Below are positions 37,801 through 50,506 of a stretch of 64,000 nt of DNA, piece after piece. Under the pieces are notes generated by a model. The model had not been told where the DNA came from and did no database searches. It was given only the letters and a program-made list of their open reading frames with translations. Position numbers and translations under genes: made by a program. This DNA comes from Glycine soja (taxonomy: Eukaryota > Streptophyta > Magnoliopsida > Fabales > Fabaceae). Location: the NCBI RefSeq assembly GCF_004193775.1, contig NC_041006.1, forward strand, positions 28,695,013-28,759,012. Direction: 5' to 3'. Position 1 is the stretch's first letter, and each line of letters opens with the position of its first letter.

Positions 37801-38399
37801 GTTTCACATCGCAGCTTATGTTTTTGCACTCCTCTTTGTCTTCTATGTCCATTTTTTTTTACTACTTTTAGTCTCAGCTATGCAATGAAGATTTGTAGTC
37901 TCAGCTGGCCAATTCCAAGGTCTCAAAGGATATCTTGATTAAAGGAAAATTTTAGTGAATTTGAATCCTACCTTAAATTTTTTTACTGTGGACATAGTAA
38001 CCTATCAGGTCATCTAAATTCATTAATGTTATATACCAGCAATCAACCCCTCACCTTTTTTTTTCCAGGACAATTGTTTAATACAATGGGGAAGAATGCA
38101 GGATTTTGTGAATGTCAAATATTAGGTGGTGTCTTAAAATGCCAACAATTGGTTATTTGTCTTCACCGAGAATTTGAGCACAATTGCCAGCTGGTGTCTT
38201 AAAAAGCCAACAAGAGGACTCGTGCTGGCTTCATTGCAGCAGTCTTTGCCATGCAGTGTTTTGAAATTTTGGTAGATGGTGTGTGTGCAATTATAATTGG
38301 AGAAAACATATATATCGTTTATTAGGTGTTTTTGGCATTTTTCTGCTGTTAGAATTAGAGTTTCACTTTATTAATGTATTATTTATTACTAGTAGCAGA
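34803..38399. other. Captured or intronic sequence inside the CACTA element, function unknown
   Basis: Lies between the two transposon genes but shows no transposase similarity. Short plus-strand stretches look as if they were once exons: 35405-35500 (EGLNKALEETTFIPDEETLQF) and 36713-36991, a basic segment with SLRRVSTPHGEPNKVAK. They are isolated and I cannot name them. 37140-37300 is AT-rich with imperfect inverted repeats ('aagctactt', 'gcccagctttta'), possibly a small MITE. With the zinc-finger remnant downstream, it is most simply read as host DNA carried in the transposon. Confidence 0.45.
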
Positions 38400-39044
38400 T
38401 GAGGTGCTAGAAAATGCTTATAGAGTCTAGACAGACTCATCCTAGAGAGTTGCTTATAAAGTACAGCTCAATCAAGACAAAGTTTTCTGGTTCTGAATTG
38501 AAGTCCAATAAGAACTGGATGGACAAGGCTTGAGAACCTGAATCTAGCAAGAACTCTAACAAGAGAGGCAAGTTTGAGTGTACCACTTGCAACAAAATTT
38601 TCCACTCATACCAAGCTTGGAGGCCATAGAGCTAGCCACAAGAAGATCAAAGGATGCTTTGCTTCAAGGAATGAAAGCAGTGAGAGCAGTGAGTGTGTGG
38701 TGGAACATCAACATGGTGCTAGTTTTCATAATGAGGTGGAAACAGTTAATGAGTCCAAGAAGAGCAAGGGGCATGAGTGCCCAATTTGCCTAAAGGTTTT
38801 TCCATGTGGCCAAGCCTTGGGTGGCCATAAGAGATCTCATATGGTTGGTGGGTCTAAGAGTAGAAGCTTTCAAACAATTGTGCTTCAGGAACCAGTGGCA
38901 GAAATTAGGGACTTCCTTGATCTTAATCTTCTTGCTGCTACTAAGGAAGAAAGCAATAGCCATGCTGACTCTAACAGTAACAGACCCTGGTGGATAGTAG
39001 AAGACAACCACAAACAGGAGGCACTGGTAGGCCTTATCTCATAG
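38400..39044 (+). pseudogene. C2H2 zinc-finger (ZAT-like, EAR-type) gene fragment, broken
   Basis: Plus strand, opposite to the surrounding transposon genes. The first finger begins FECTTCNKIFHSYQA and continues, after a 2-nt loss near 38615, as GGHRASHKKIKGCF. The second finger is intact: ECPICLKVFPCGQALGGHKRSH. Both carry the plant-specific QALGGH helix. Near the C-terminus, FLDLNLLA is an EAR-type repression motif. The family comprises two- or three-finger transcriptional repressors of stress response. Upstream of the first finger (38460-38575) a related frame reads KYSSIKTKFSGSELKSNKNW but is interrupted by stops. The fragment has no visible promoter. Being between CACTA genes, it is probably a captured gene copy rather than a functional locus. 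Confidence 0.8.
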
Positions 39045-40126
39045 CCAAAGGTGACATAGTTTATTGTTCCATCAGTGCTGCTGCAACTTCAGAGTGAAGA
39101 TTAAAACTGTATAGAAATGTTTCTGTATTCATTCCATTCATTCTTTACAGGATATGTATCTTCTTCTTCCTCTTCAGGGTATTTATGTTTTTGTTCAGAT
39201 TTTTCAAGTAGTTCATAATATACTGTTCTCTTCCTTTTTTTGTTTTTTTAATTTTATTTTTTCGGATTCTATATGTTATTACTTTTTTGTTTATAGAATA
39301 ATTTTCATTTCTTCAAAGTTTAAGCTCACTAAAGGTGACATGTTTGTGGGGTAATTATTTTTCTTTGCATCAAAGAAAAATGAATGAGGTGTTGAAAAGT
39401 TCGGATAGGTACCCTTAGCCATTACACATGAAGGGATAGAAAGGTAGATTTTATATTACACATAAAGAAAATCCATAAGGACATAAAAGCAAATGTACAA
39501 TAAAATTATATATGTCAAATAACTGTAGGAGATAAAAGTTTTTACTATAAAGCAAATCCATAAGGACATAAAAGCTTAAACTGTAAAGCAAATCTCAAAA
39601 ACTGGATGATAGGCACAAGATAAATATTCTATCACCACTCTTATCATTCTACCTAAACAAAGAGAGAAGATAAAATCAATTTAGATATTTTTCATTGATG
39701 ATAATAACCAAATGAGGGATACATTTACGTTGAGTAAGATTTGTGTTGAGTAACCTGAGTGCAAAAGCTGTGTGGACAACAAGGTCAATGTCTGGAGCTA
39801 ACAAGAAGATGATTGAGGCACTAACTGCTAGGAAGAAGGAACAGTATCTGAACAAGGAAGAGTACCTGCAACAATTTAAGATGAACTGCCATAAGTTCCA
39901 TTTTCAAAGCTTTCATCCAATATATGCATGTTTTCAATAATGCAATTAGTAAACCAATGACACAAACCAATGTAGTATTGATTGAGTCTAAATAGAAATG
40001 TAGTATTGATTTGCTCCATTTTATGGACTCATATTAAATGTCCATTAAATATTAATGAATTTGAATTATGTGTATGAGTTATGTAAATGAATCTAGCAAA
40101 ATCAAATATATAAATAGAAAATTACA
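39045..40126. other. Non-coding stretch within the CACTA element
   Basis: T-rich and A-rich sequence following the captured zinc-finger fragment, with an internal repeat of 'aaatccataaggacataaaagc' type segments near 39466 and 39547. No coding sequence recognised. The frame at 39743-39940 ('KKMIEALTARKKEQYLNKEEYLQQF') may be another exon scrap. Confidence 0.45.
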
Positions 40127-43100
40127 TTAGACGATGTTAATTAATTCTCCTTCATCATGATCATTACGATTAGCATGAACGTCGTCAGCTTCTTCTTCTC
40201 CGACAATGTTAGGAGTGATTTGTGCGGTCAAAGGACTAACATAGGTGTCCATGTATGAATCATCATCTTCTACATTGACACCAATTGTTTTGCCCTGGAG
40301 AACCACGCACCACCTTTCATCACAGGGGTCTTGCACGTAAAATACTTGTCTAGCTTGTTTTGCCATGATGAAAGGGTCATTGTGGTAACTAAGTTTCTTT
40401 AGGTATACCAACGTAAATCCTATATCATCGGTGCGCACACCGGTGTTGCTGTCAACCCATTTACATTTGAAAACACATACAGTAAATTTCACATAGTTAA
40501 GCTCCCAAATTTCATCAATGAACCCAAAGTAAGGGATGGATGCTACACAGGGATTGGCGTCATTCACACTTGCGAAGTGTTGAGATTCAGCCCTTAGGGT
40601 GACCCCACTGTTCTGAATTGTACTTTTGTCATCTTGTGCTTTTGTGTAAAATGAATACTTGTTTATGTCGTATCCTTGCCAAGTTATAACATTTCTTTTA
40701 GGCCCATCTGCTAGCTTTCTTAATGTTTCTGAAGCATTCTTATCTGCAAAGATTGTATCTTTAAATCAATCACAGAAAGTCTTGTTATGCTTTTTCAACA
40801 CCCAATTCTTTGACATTTTTGGATTATTCTATTCAACTAAAGCTTCATGGTTAAGTATGTATGGCAAAACTTCATTATTGTTGTTCAAGACATAGAAGTG
40901 AGCTTGTAACAAATCTTCTACACTTGGAGTGATCACATTCAGTCCTCTTGAACCCTTACCACCCACTCTGTCATCATGCCGAGACTCAGGAAGGCCAGCA
41001 AGTTTAGCCTTCTCAATGTATTCTGAACAAAATTCAATGGCTTCTTCTGCAATGTACCTCTCAACAATAGATGCTTCTGAACGATATAGATTCTTTGTAT
41101 ACCCTTTTAAGATCTTCATGTATCGCTCAACCAGGTACATCCACCATAGATAAACAGGACCACAACATTTGATTTCTCTGACCAGATGCACAATCAAGTG
41201 AATCATGATGTCAAAGAAAGCAGGGGGAAAATACATTTCCAACTAGCACAGTATAATTGCGGCCTCATTTTCCAGCTCATCAAACTTGACAGGATCAATG
41301 ACTTTGCTACATATAGCATGGAAGAAAAAGCACATGCGAGTTATGACTAACCTGACTTTGTTTGGCAAGATGTCTCGTATAGCCACGGCTAACAATTGTT
41401 GCATGAGCACGTGACAATTGTGAGACTTTAACCCTACAAGCTTAAGCTCCTTCAACTGCACAAGGCTCTTAATATTTGAAGAGTATCCTTGTGGAACCTT
41501 CACCCGACAAAGACACTGACAAAAACTTATCTTCTCCTTTTTGGACAAAGTATGGCAAGCTAGGGGCAAGTAAATTTTCTTCCCATCAGACCTTGGATGC
41601 AACTATGATCGTATCCCCATATCAGCTAGATCTTGACGGGTATTCAAGCCATCCTTCATCTTGCCTTGAATGTTAAGGAGTGTTCCAATCACACTGTCAC
41701 AAACATTTTTCTCCATATGCATAACATCAATACAATGTCTAACGTCTAGATCAGACTAGTACGAAAGATCAAAGAAAATGGACCTCTTCTTCCATATGCA
41801 ACTCTTACTTTTATCCTTCTTTTGGGTCTTTCCAAATACAATATTCAGGTGTTGAACCCGCTGATATACCTGCTCATCAGTTAACGGTATCAGCGCAATA
41901 TGATGCTCTTGACTTCCATTAAAATCTTTTTTCAGTCGTCTGTAAGGATGATTGGGTGTTAGAAAGCGGCGATGCCTACTGTAGACTATTTTTCTTCCAT
42001 GTTTTAGTTGTAAGTAGCTTGTGTTTTCTTCACAGATGGGGCATGCATGATGACCTTTAACACTGTAACCACTGAGATTCCCATATGCTGGAAAGTCGTT
42101 AATGGTACAAAAAAGCATTGCATGCATTTTGAACGTCTCCTTGCGAAATGTATCAAACACTACAACCCCCTCGTCCCACAACTTTCTCAGATCTTCAACC
42201 AACGAACTTAGATAAACATCAATGTCATTTCCTGGCTGTCTTGGGCCCGATATCATCATAGACAACATCATGTATTTTCGCTTCATGCACAACCAAGGAA
42301 GCGAATTGTAAATTACTAGCAGAACTGGCCATGAACTGTGCTGAGTGCTTAAGGTGCCATATGGATTCATTCCGTCACTGGCTAGTCCAAGTCAAAGATT
42401 TCTTGGCTCTTTCCCGAAATCCGGATACAAACCATCAATCTTCTTCTACTGCGAGCAATCAGCCGGATGACGGACCATTCCATCAGAAATCCTTCCATTT
42501 GAATTCCATGTAAGGTATTTTGTGTCGTCCTTATTAGAAAAAAGATGCTTAAACCTTGAAATGATTGGAAGATACCACAAAACCTTTGTTGGGGGGCCCT
42601 TGTTGGAGTTTTCATCAGAACTGCTTTCCTCTTCATCCTTCACTTTGTACCGTGAAGTCCCACAGATAGGGCATTTTGACATTTCTTGGAATTCATGCCT
42701 GTACAGTATGCATTCATTGGGGCAAGCATGAATCTTCTAATACTCCATACCCATCGGACACAATATCTTTTTCGCCTTATAGTAACTTTTAGGCGACATG
42801 TTGTCCTCTGGAAGCAGATTGTGCACTACCTCAAGCAGTGAAGTGAAACTTTTGTCACTCCACCCATACTTGGCCTTCACATTAACCAGACTTAACACCG
42901 CAGACAACAGGGTTAAGGAATTCTTGCACCCCATATACAAAGGCTTCTTTGAATCACTTTGCAATCCTTCATACATAGGGGCGTGTGCTTGCTGGAAAGA
43001 CTCTTGTCCAAGGTCACGAATCATGTCCTCCAAGTGATCTCCCATTTCTACATCAAATGGTTCAGATTGGGACCCACTCTGCATGTCTGTCACTTCACTA

Positions 43101-43324
43101 TGCCATATCCACGTCGTGTAATTCTTCTTAATCCCATCACATAATAGATGGTCCTCTATGTCGTCCAGTAGTTGTCGTCTCCCATTCAAACAGTTGATGC
43201 AAGGACAATAATATTTTCCTTCTTCATTCGGTCAACCTCTTCCTGAAGCAAATTGCAAGAACTGCTCGACGCCATCCTTATATTCTGGGCTCATGCGACT
43301 TTCATTCATCCAACTTCGATCCAT
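40127..43324 (-). pseudogene. CACTA TNP2-type transposase (multiple nonsense codons)
   Basis: Minus-strand gene with the standard plant CACTA domain order. From the start at 43324 (MDRSWMNESRM) a transposase-associated domain contains YYCPCINCLNGRRQ and CDGIKKNYTTWIWH. Then comes Transposase_21/TNP2 (CPICGTSRYK, SDGMNPYGTLS, HHACPICEENTSY, DVRHCIDVMHMEKNVCDSVI). DUF4218 follows (LKSHNCHVLMQQLL, EMYFPPAFFDIMIHL), and at 40567-40127 DUF4216 (VFKCKWVDSNTGVRTDD, YVQDPCDERW). At least seven in-frame stops interrupt it: 43232-43234, 42737-42739, 42446-42448, 42392-42394, 41756-41758, 41603-41605 and 41243-41245. Reading otherwise continues in frame for long stretches, so decay is mainly by point mutation. 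The protein would cut at the CACTA termini. Confidence 0.92.
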
Positions 43325-43898
43325 CTAAGCAATTCCATGCATGAAAATCTCACTTTTTTATTTATAGGTGTGGCCCTATCCCATTTAGGAAGATTGTCTT
43401 TTATGTTAGCTTCAAACGTCAGGGTTAGCATTATTTTGAAAAATTTGACTAAATTTCGGCAGCATTTCGCATTGGTCTCCAAGTACACGACATGACATCG
43501 GTGAAATGAATTTCCCGATAATCAAGTATGCACTCAGAGAACAACTTGAAATGCATTGAACCGAAATATCATCAAATTAATCTAAATAATAATAACCTTA
43601 ACGAATGAATCTAACATAAAAATACTAGTCTCCCCAAACTGTCCAAACAGACAATTCAAGACTAAATACAATGACTAATGCAAACTGTCCGCAAGAATCA
43701 TTGCATTCAGTCTTAAACGGGAATCTAAGGTTCACTCAGCATGAACAACAGTTGTTTATATAGCAAATTTCATTCATGACGTACAAGAACATACAAAATC
43801 TAAATTTCAATTACAGAAAAATATCGACATCAACAGTTGTTTGTATAACATATAACATTCATGACATACAAGAACATACAAGGACATCAACAGTTGTC

Positions 43899-43928
43899 TG
43901 TGTGTGTGTGTCTGTCTCTTTATGTGTG

Positions 43929-44013
<85 letters not shown>

Positions 44014-44036
44014 TTGTCTATGTGTGTGTACCTGTG

Positions 44037-44128
<92 letters not shown>

Positions 44129-44360
44129 TGTGTGTGTCTGCGTGTGTTTGTCTCTGTGTGTGTGTGACTCTGTGTATGTGTGTGTGTCTCTGTGTGTGTG
44201 TGTGTGTCTGTCTCTTTATGTGTGTGTGTGTGTGTGTCTGTCTCTTTATGTGTGTGTGTGTTTGTGTATGTGTCTGCGTGTGTTTGTCTGTGTGTGTGTG
44301 TGTTTGTGTATCTGTGTGTGTGTGTGTGGTTGTGTGTGTGTCTGCGTGTGTGGGGGGTCA
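43899..44360. repeat. Long interrupted (GT)n microsatellite
   Basis: About 460 bp dominated by GT/TG dinucleotides, with regular interruptions such as 'tctgtctctttatgtg', 'tgcgtg' and 'tttgtg'. The pure core is about 44040-44125. The Cys/Val-rich and Thr/His-rich frames crossing it are artefacts of the repeat. The interruptions themselves recur (the 'gtctgtctctttatgtgtg' block at about 43910, 44207 and 44237), so larger units have also been duplicated. Confidence 0.97.
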
Positions 44361-44828
44361 TTCGAGGGTACCAAAGGATCATTATATTCTAAACATCATC
44401 AGCCACATGATGCACTCCTATATTAAAGAGTTACTAAACCATTGAGGCCAGAATAAGCATTATAATCAATTTGCAGCAACATGAATTGACCTTCTTTGGA
44501 GGACACTACAATTCTGCCATGTATTATGCAACTACCAACGGATAACAATGACATTCTCAAAAGCTAAGTTAACAAGGATTCAACCACACTCCAAGTATAA
44601 ACACTTCCATCCATGGTCATGAGCAATTTCAATTGCTGCCATAGAGAGATTCGCAAAGAGAGAAACAGCCACTACAATCTCTGAATTGATATGGTTTACA
44701 GAAAAGTCATATCCTATCAAATCAATTCTAATAGGTAACCCTAATGGGCTGATTTTACTCGTTGTAAGAGTTATAGTTATTTAGTCATTGTTAGTTAACT
44801 TTCTAACAGAATGTGGCAGAGATAGGCT

Positions 44829-45013
44829 ACTAAAATTGTGTGTGTACGTAAAGGCACCTCCACGAAAGTCTAGAGAAAAGCTTCAAAGGAGAAGGAAATG
44901 GGTGCAAAGGGCACAAAAGAATAAGGAAATCAATGTAGAGGGAAAAGGGTTCAAAGGAGAAGGAAATGGAGGTTCTGAATGCATTCTAGTTTACGTACAC
45001 ACACAATTTTAGT
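44829..45013. repeat. Perfect 24-bp inverted repeat with internal 20-bp direct repeat
   Basis: 44829-44852 is the exact reverse complement of 44990-45013, with 137 bp between. Inside, a 20-bp segment (ttcaaaggagaaggaaatgg) is present twice, at 44882-44901 and 44950-44969. A transcript would fold into a stem-loop. It could be a tiny MITE or a rearranged promoter scrap; no flanking target duplication is obvious. Confidence 0.8.
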
Positions 45014-45410
45014 GGATGAAGCACTTGGTTCCTTTGTGCTATGGTCATTGGACAACATTGTTGCAGACCTTGCCAGTCATCAAGGAGTTGTTAAGGGATA
45101 TAAGAAGGCAGTCCAGCAATCATCATCAAAACATTTGACAGCAACAAATTGATCGATGAGGCAGCTTTTTTTTGTTGTGGACATGGCTGAGGCATTTTGA
45201 GAAGGATTTCTCTTTGCATTTTAACCAATGGTCTAGTAACCTTAGAGAAGGGATACTGTACTAGTTAAGAATAGAACTTTTGATTAGCAGATTCTTTCAC
45301 TAATATGGTGTGGCTTGGCTGTGGTTCCTAATTGATTCCATTTAGTCTAATCTGGAACCATTAGCTTGGGCAACAAAACATTTGTACTTCAGTACCTCTG
45401 GTACTCAATT

Positions 45411-45520
<110 letters not shown>

Positions 45521-45605
45521 CTGATAAAAAAAATCATCGAAATCTCAGGTACCCTTTCAAATCATAACATTATATTTGGTGTAGTCCTTTTAAAGGTGTT
45601 GCATA

Positions 45606-45714
45606 TAATATTTTAAATTAAACACCAGTATGCAACATTTTAAATCAAACACCAGTATATAACATTTTAAAGCAAATACCAATATATAACATTTTAAATC
45701 AAACACCAGTATAT
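45606..45714. repeat. Four-copy 27-bp tandem repeat
   Basis: Unit 'aacattttaaatcaaacaccagtatat' with single-base variation, repeated about four times in tandem. Non-coding. Confidence 0.85.
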
Positions 45715-46517
45715 ACATACTAGTTCCTACATACGTACCTAGAGTTGCTATAACCCTAAAGAGCTTCAACAACAATGTGAATTAAAAGTAGTATATGATA
45801 ACCTGAAAAAAAAAACCATAGTCCATGTCATACGTTTGAAATTGAAATCTAGTTATATAGATGATAAGGACAACCTTGCAATATACTATGTGGTCAGTTA
45901 TCCAATGCCTAATCAACTCTTATATAAGAAACTTTTTTTTAACTACATAACTGCAATTGGAGGAAAATGTAATTTATTATGCAAACTTTTAGGGTACAAT
46001 TGTGTTAAAAAAAGTTTTGGAACTTCTTAAATTTATAAAATTATTAAGTTTATTATATGTATGGTTATTGTTAACTGTATTTATCTTTTGGCCTTGTCAA
46101 CCATTAATATCCAATGATACATAGGCCTACGATATACTTTGGCCTAGTTTTGATTACCTTTTACCTTATGTTAGCCTTTCAGTAGTAAAACTCTATAGGC
46201 CAAGAATGTCTACCTCTATTATGTTGGTAGGATTTTTCTTTTGATGTTGTGGATTCTGATGGTGGAAAAATTGGGGCAACTTGCTTCAATGCTGTGGCTG
46301 ATCAATTCTACTATGTTATTAAAGCTGGTAAGGTATCATTGAAGCTGGTAAGATTCTATAGGTGAGTGTGATAGGCAAGGCAAGTAACTAGGGGATTAAT
46401 AGAGAAAATCGCTATTCAAATTTGGGCTAAAACTTTTCAGGTGTAAGGTAAGTGCTTTCAAGTCATGGATTGTAAAGATGGAGGCATATCTGCCATATGC
46501 CACCTCCATGATTACTG

Positions 46518-48168
46518 TGTAGAAGCAAGCTTCATGATGAATCAAGAATGATTCAGAGAAGTTTTGATGATGACAAAGGTGATGACAAAAAGCTCAAAGA
46601 TCAAATGATCTCAAGAATCAAAGAATGAGTTCAAGATTGAATCAAGAACACTTCAAGGTTCAAGAGGAAATTTGATTTCAAGAATCAAGAATCAAGTCTC
46701 AAGATTCAAAGTTCCAAGAATCAAGATCAAGATTCAAGACTCAAGATTCAAGAATCAAGAGAAGACTTAATCAAGATAAGTATAAAAAAGTTTTTTCAAA
46801 AACTGAGTAGCACATGGATTTTTTCTCAAAACCTTTTTACCAAAGAGTTTTTACTCTCTGGTAATCGATTACCAGATTATTGTAATCGATTACCAGTAGC
46901 AAAATGGTTTTCAAAAAGCTTTCAACTGAATTTACAATGTTCCAATTGATTTCAAAAAGCTGTAATCGATTACAATGTTTTGGTAATCGATTACCAGTGT
47001 GCTTGAACGTTGAAATTCAAATTCAAATGTGAAGAGTCACATTCTTTCACAAAAAAGCTTTGTGTAATCGATTACACTGATTTGGTAATCGATTACCAGT
47101 GATAGTTTCTGAACAAATCAAAAGATGTAACTCTTCAAATAGTTTTTGACTTTTTCAAATTGGTTTTAAGTTTTTCTAAAAGTCATAACTCTTCTAATGG
47201 TTCTCTTGACCAGACTTGAAGAGTCTATAAAAGAAAGGCTTTGTTTTGCATTTAAAAAGATTCTATAAATCTATCTTTTCCAATTCATTCTTTACACAAG
47301 CAATTTTTCCACATTGATTTCTGAGTCTCTTTGAACTTCTTCTTCTTCTTCCTTTGTCAAAAGCTTTATAAAGTTTTCTGGTTTTCTAAACCTTGAAAAC
47401 TTGTGCTATTCATTCTTTTCATTCCATTCTCCCTTTTCCAAAAAGAATTCGCCAAGGACTAACCGCCTGAATTCTTTTTGTGTCTCTCTTCTCCCTTTTC
47501 CAAAAGAACGAAGGACTAACTGCCTGAATTCTTTTGTATCTCCCTTCTCCCTTGTCAAAGAATTCAAAATGACATAGTCTGAGAATTCTTTTGATTCTTC
47601 CCTTTCCCATATACAAAAGATTTCAAAGGACTAACCACCTGAGAATTCTTTTGTATCCCCATTCACAAAGTTTCAAAGGTTTAACCGCCTGAGATCTTTG
47701 TCTTAACACATTGGAGGGTACATCATTTGTGGTACAAGTAGAGGGTATATCTACTTGGGTTGTTGATTGAGAACAAGAGAGGGTACATCTCTTGTGGATC
47801 AGTTCTAGTGGAGGGTACATCCACTAGGTTGTTGAAAGAGAACAAGGGAAGGTACATCCCTTGTGGATCTTTGCTTGTAAAGGAATTTTACAAGGTTGAA
47901 AAGAAATCTCAAGGACCGCAGGTCGCTTAGGAACTGGATGTAGGCACGGGTTATTGTCGAACCAGTATAAAAACTCTTGTGTGTTTGTCTCCTTCTTCCC
48001 TACTCTTTTAATTTCCGCTTTTACTTTTGGTTAAGTTTCTTTTCTGTTCTTCATTTACTTAACAATATAGTAAAAGCCTTAGAAGAGTAAATTTTTAATT
48101 AGTAAAGGTCTAGTAATAATTAATTCAACCCCCCCTTCTTAATTATTCTGAGGCCACTCGATCCAACA
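46518..48168 (+). repeat. Solo LTR (1.65 kb) with perfect 5-bp target duplication
   Basis: Starts TGTAGAAGC and ends GATCCAACA, and is flanked on both sides by TACTG (46513-46517 and 48169-48173), so both boundaries are exact. It is the same family as the two LTRs of the element at 51532-58332, in opposite orientation. It has no internal region, so it arose by recombination between the LTRs. Internally, 46860-47100 has six copies of the palindrome TAATCGATTA, mostly as ctggtaatcgattaccag. 47220-47240 is a TATAAAAG-like segment, and 47450-47894 is the hairpin array described in the findings. It ends about 240 bp before the MazG-like start codon. Confidence 0.95.
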
Positions 48169-48410
48169 TACTGTCCTACATAGAAAAAACCAATCAAGTG
48201 CTCCTCCACTACAACAATTAGTGCATATATTAGTTAGAAAGGGAAGGGAACAAAAGAAATACGAATATATCTTATCAACTATTTCACCCTTCCCTCTCTC
48301 TTTTTCTTCCTTTCTATCTTGTAGCCTCACTCTCAGGTTGTCTATAAATTGGACATGCACGCAAGACTATTGGATGAAGCAAAAAACAAAGAACCCTACC
48401 TAGAAAAAAA

Positions 48411-48905
48411 ATGGAGTACTCTAATGGATTCCCTAGAAAAAGAGATGTTTCTCTTCAGGAACTTAGCAAAAGGCTTGCTGAGTTTGCTGAAGTAAGAGGA
48501 TGGGATCAATATCACAATCCCAGAAATTTTCTTTTAGCTCTTGTAAGTAAAAAATATACATATATGTCATATTTACCTAAATTGATGATATTGAAATTTC
48601 TTTAATTAATATATAATTAATGAAGCATTCTATATTAATGATTTATTATGTAGGTGGGAGAGGTGGGAGAGCATTCTGAGATCTTGCAGTGGAAAGGAGA
48701 GGTTGCAAAGGGATTGCCCAATTGGAGTTCTGATGATAAGGAGCACTTAGAGGAAGAGCTTTCAGATGTTTTGCTTTATTTAGTGCGTCTTGCTGATGTT
48801 TGTGGGCTAGTTCTTGGACAGGCTGCTCTGACTAAAATAGTGAAGAATGCTCAGAAATACCCAGTTACTAGTACTAATCACACCAGCAATTCCACTTACA
48901 ACTAG
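48411..48905 (+). CDS. MazG-like / dCTP pyrophosphatase (2 exons)
   Basis: Exon 1 48411-48542 (44 codons) and exon 2 48654-48905 join across a GT...AG intron to encode 127 residues. The fold is the all-alpha MazG/dCTPP family, which hydrolyses (modified) dCTP and related nucleotides to monophosphate and pyrophosphate and so cleans the nucleotide pool. Metal-binding acidic motifs are visible: GEVGEHSE (E47-x2-E50, E53) opening exon 2, and EEELSDVLLYLVRLAD (E79-x2-D82). The N-terminal LAEFAEVRGWDQYHNPRN segment matches the substrate-binding region of eukaryotic dCTP pyrophosphatase 1. Plant members are about this length. The first in-frame ATG is used. Promoter sequence available to it is only about 240 bp before the solo LTR. 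It is intact, with no disabling lesion. Confidence 0.93.

Positions 48906-50506
<1,601 letters not shown>

Noticed and set aside
43776..44445. Long frames rich in Cys-Val (plus strand) or Thr-His (minus strand)
   Set aside because: They are produced by the (GT)n microsatellite reading through in every frame and have no gene context.
48411..48905. MazG-like gene as bacterial contamination or a toxin-antitoxin partner
   Set aside because: It is spliced, AT-rich like its surroundings, and matches the eukaryotic dCTP pyrophosphatase form; there is no adjacent toxin gene.
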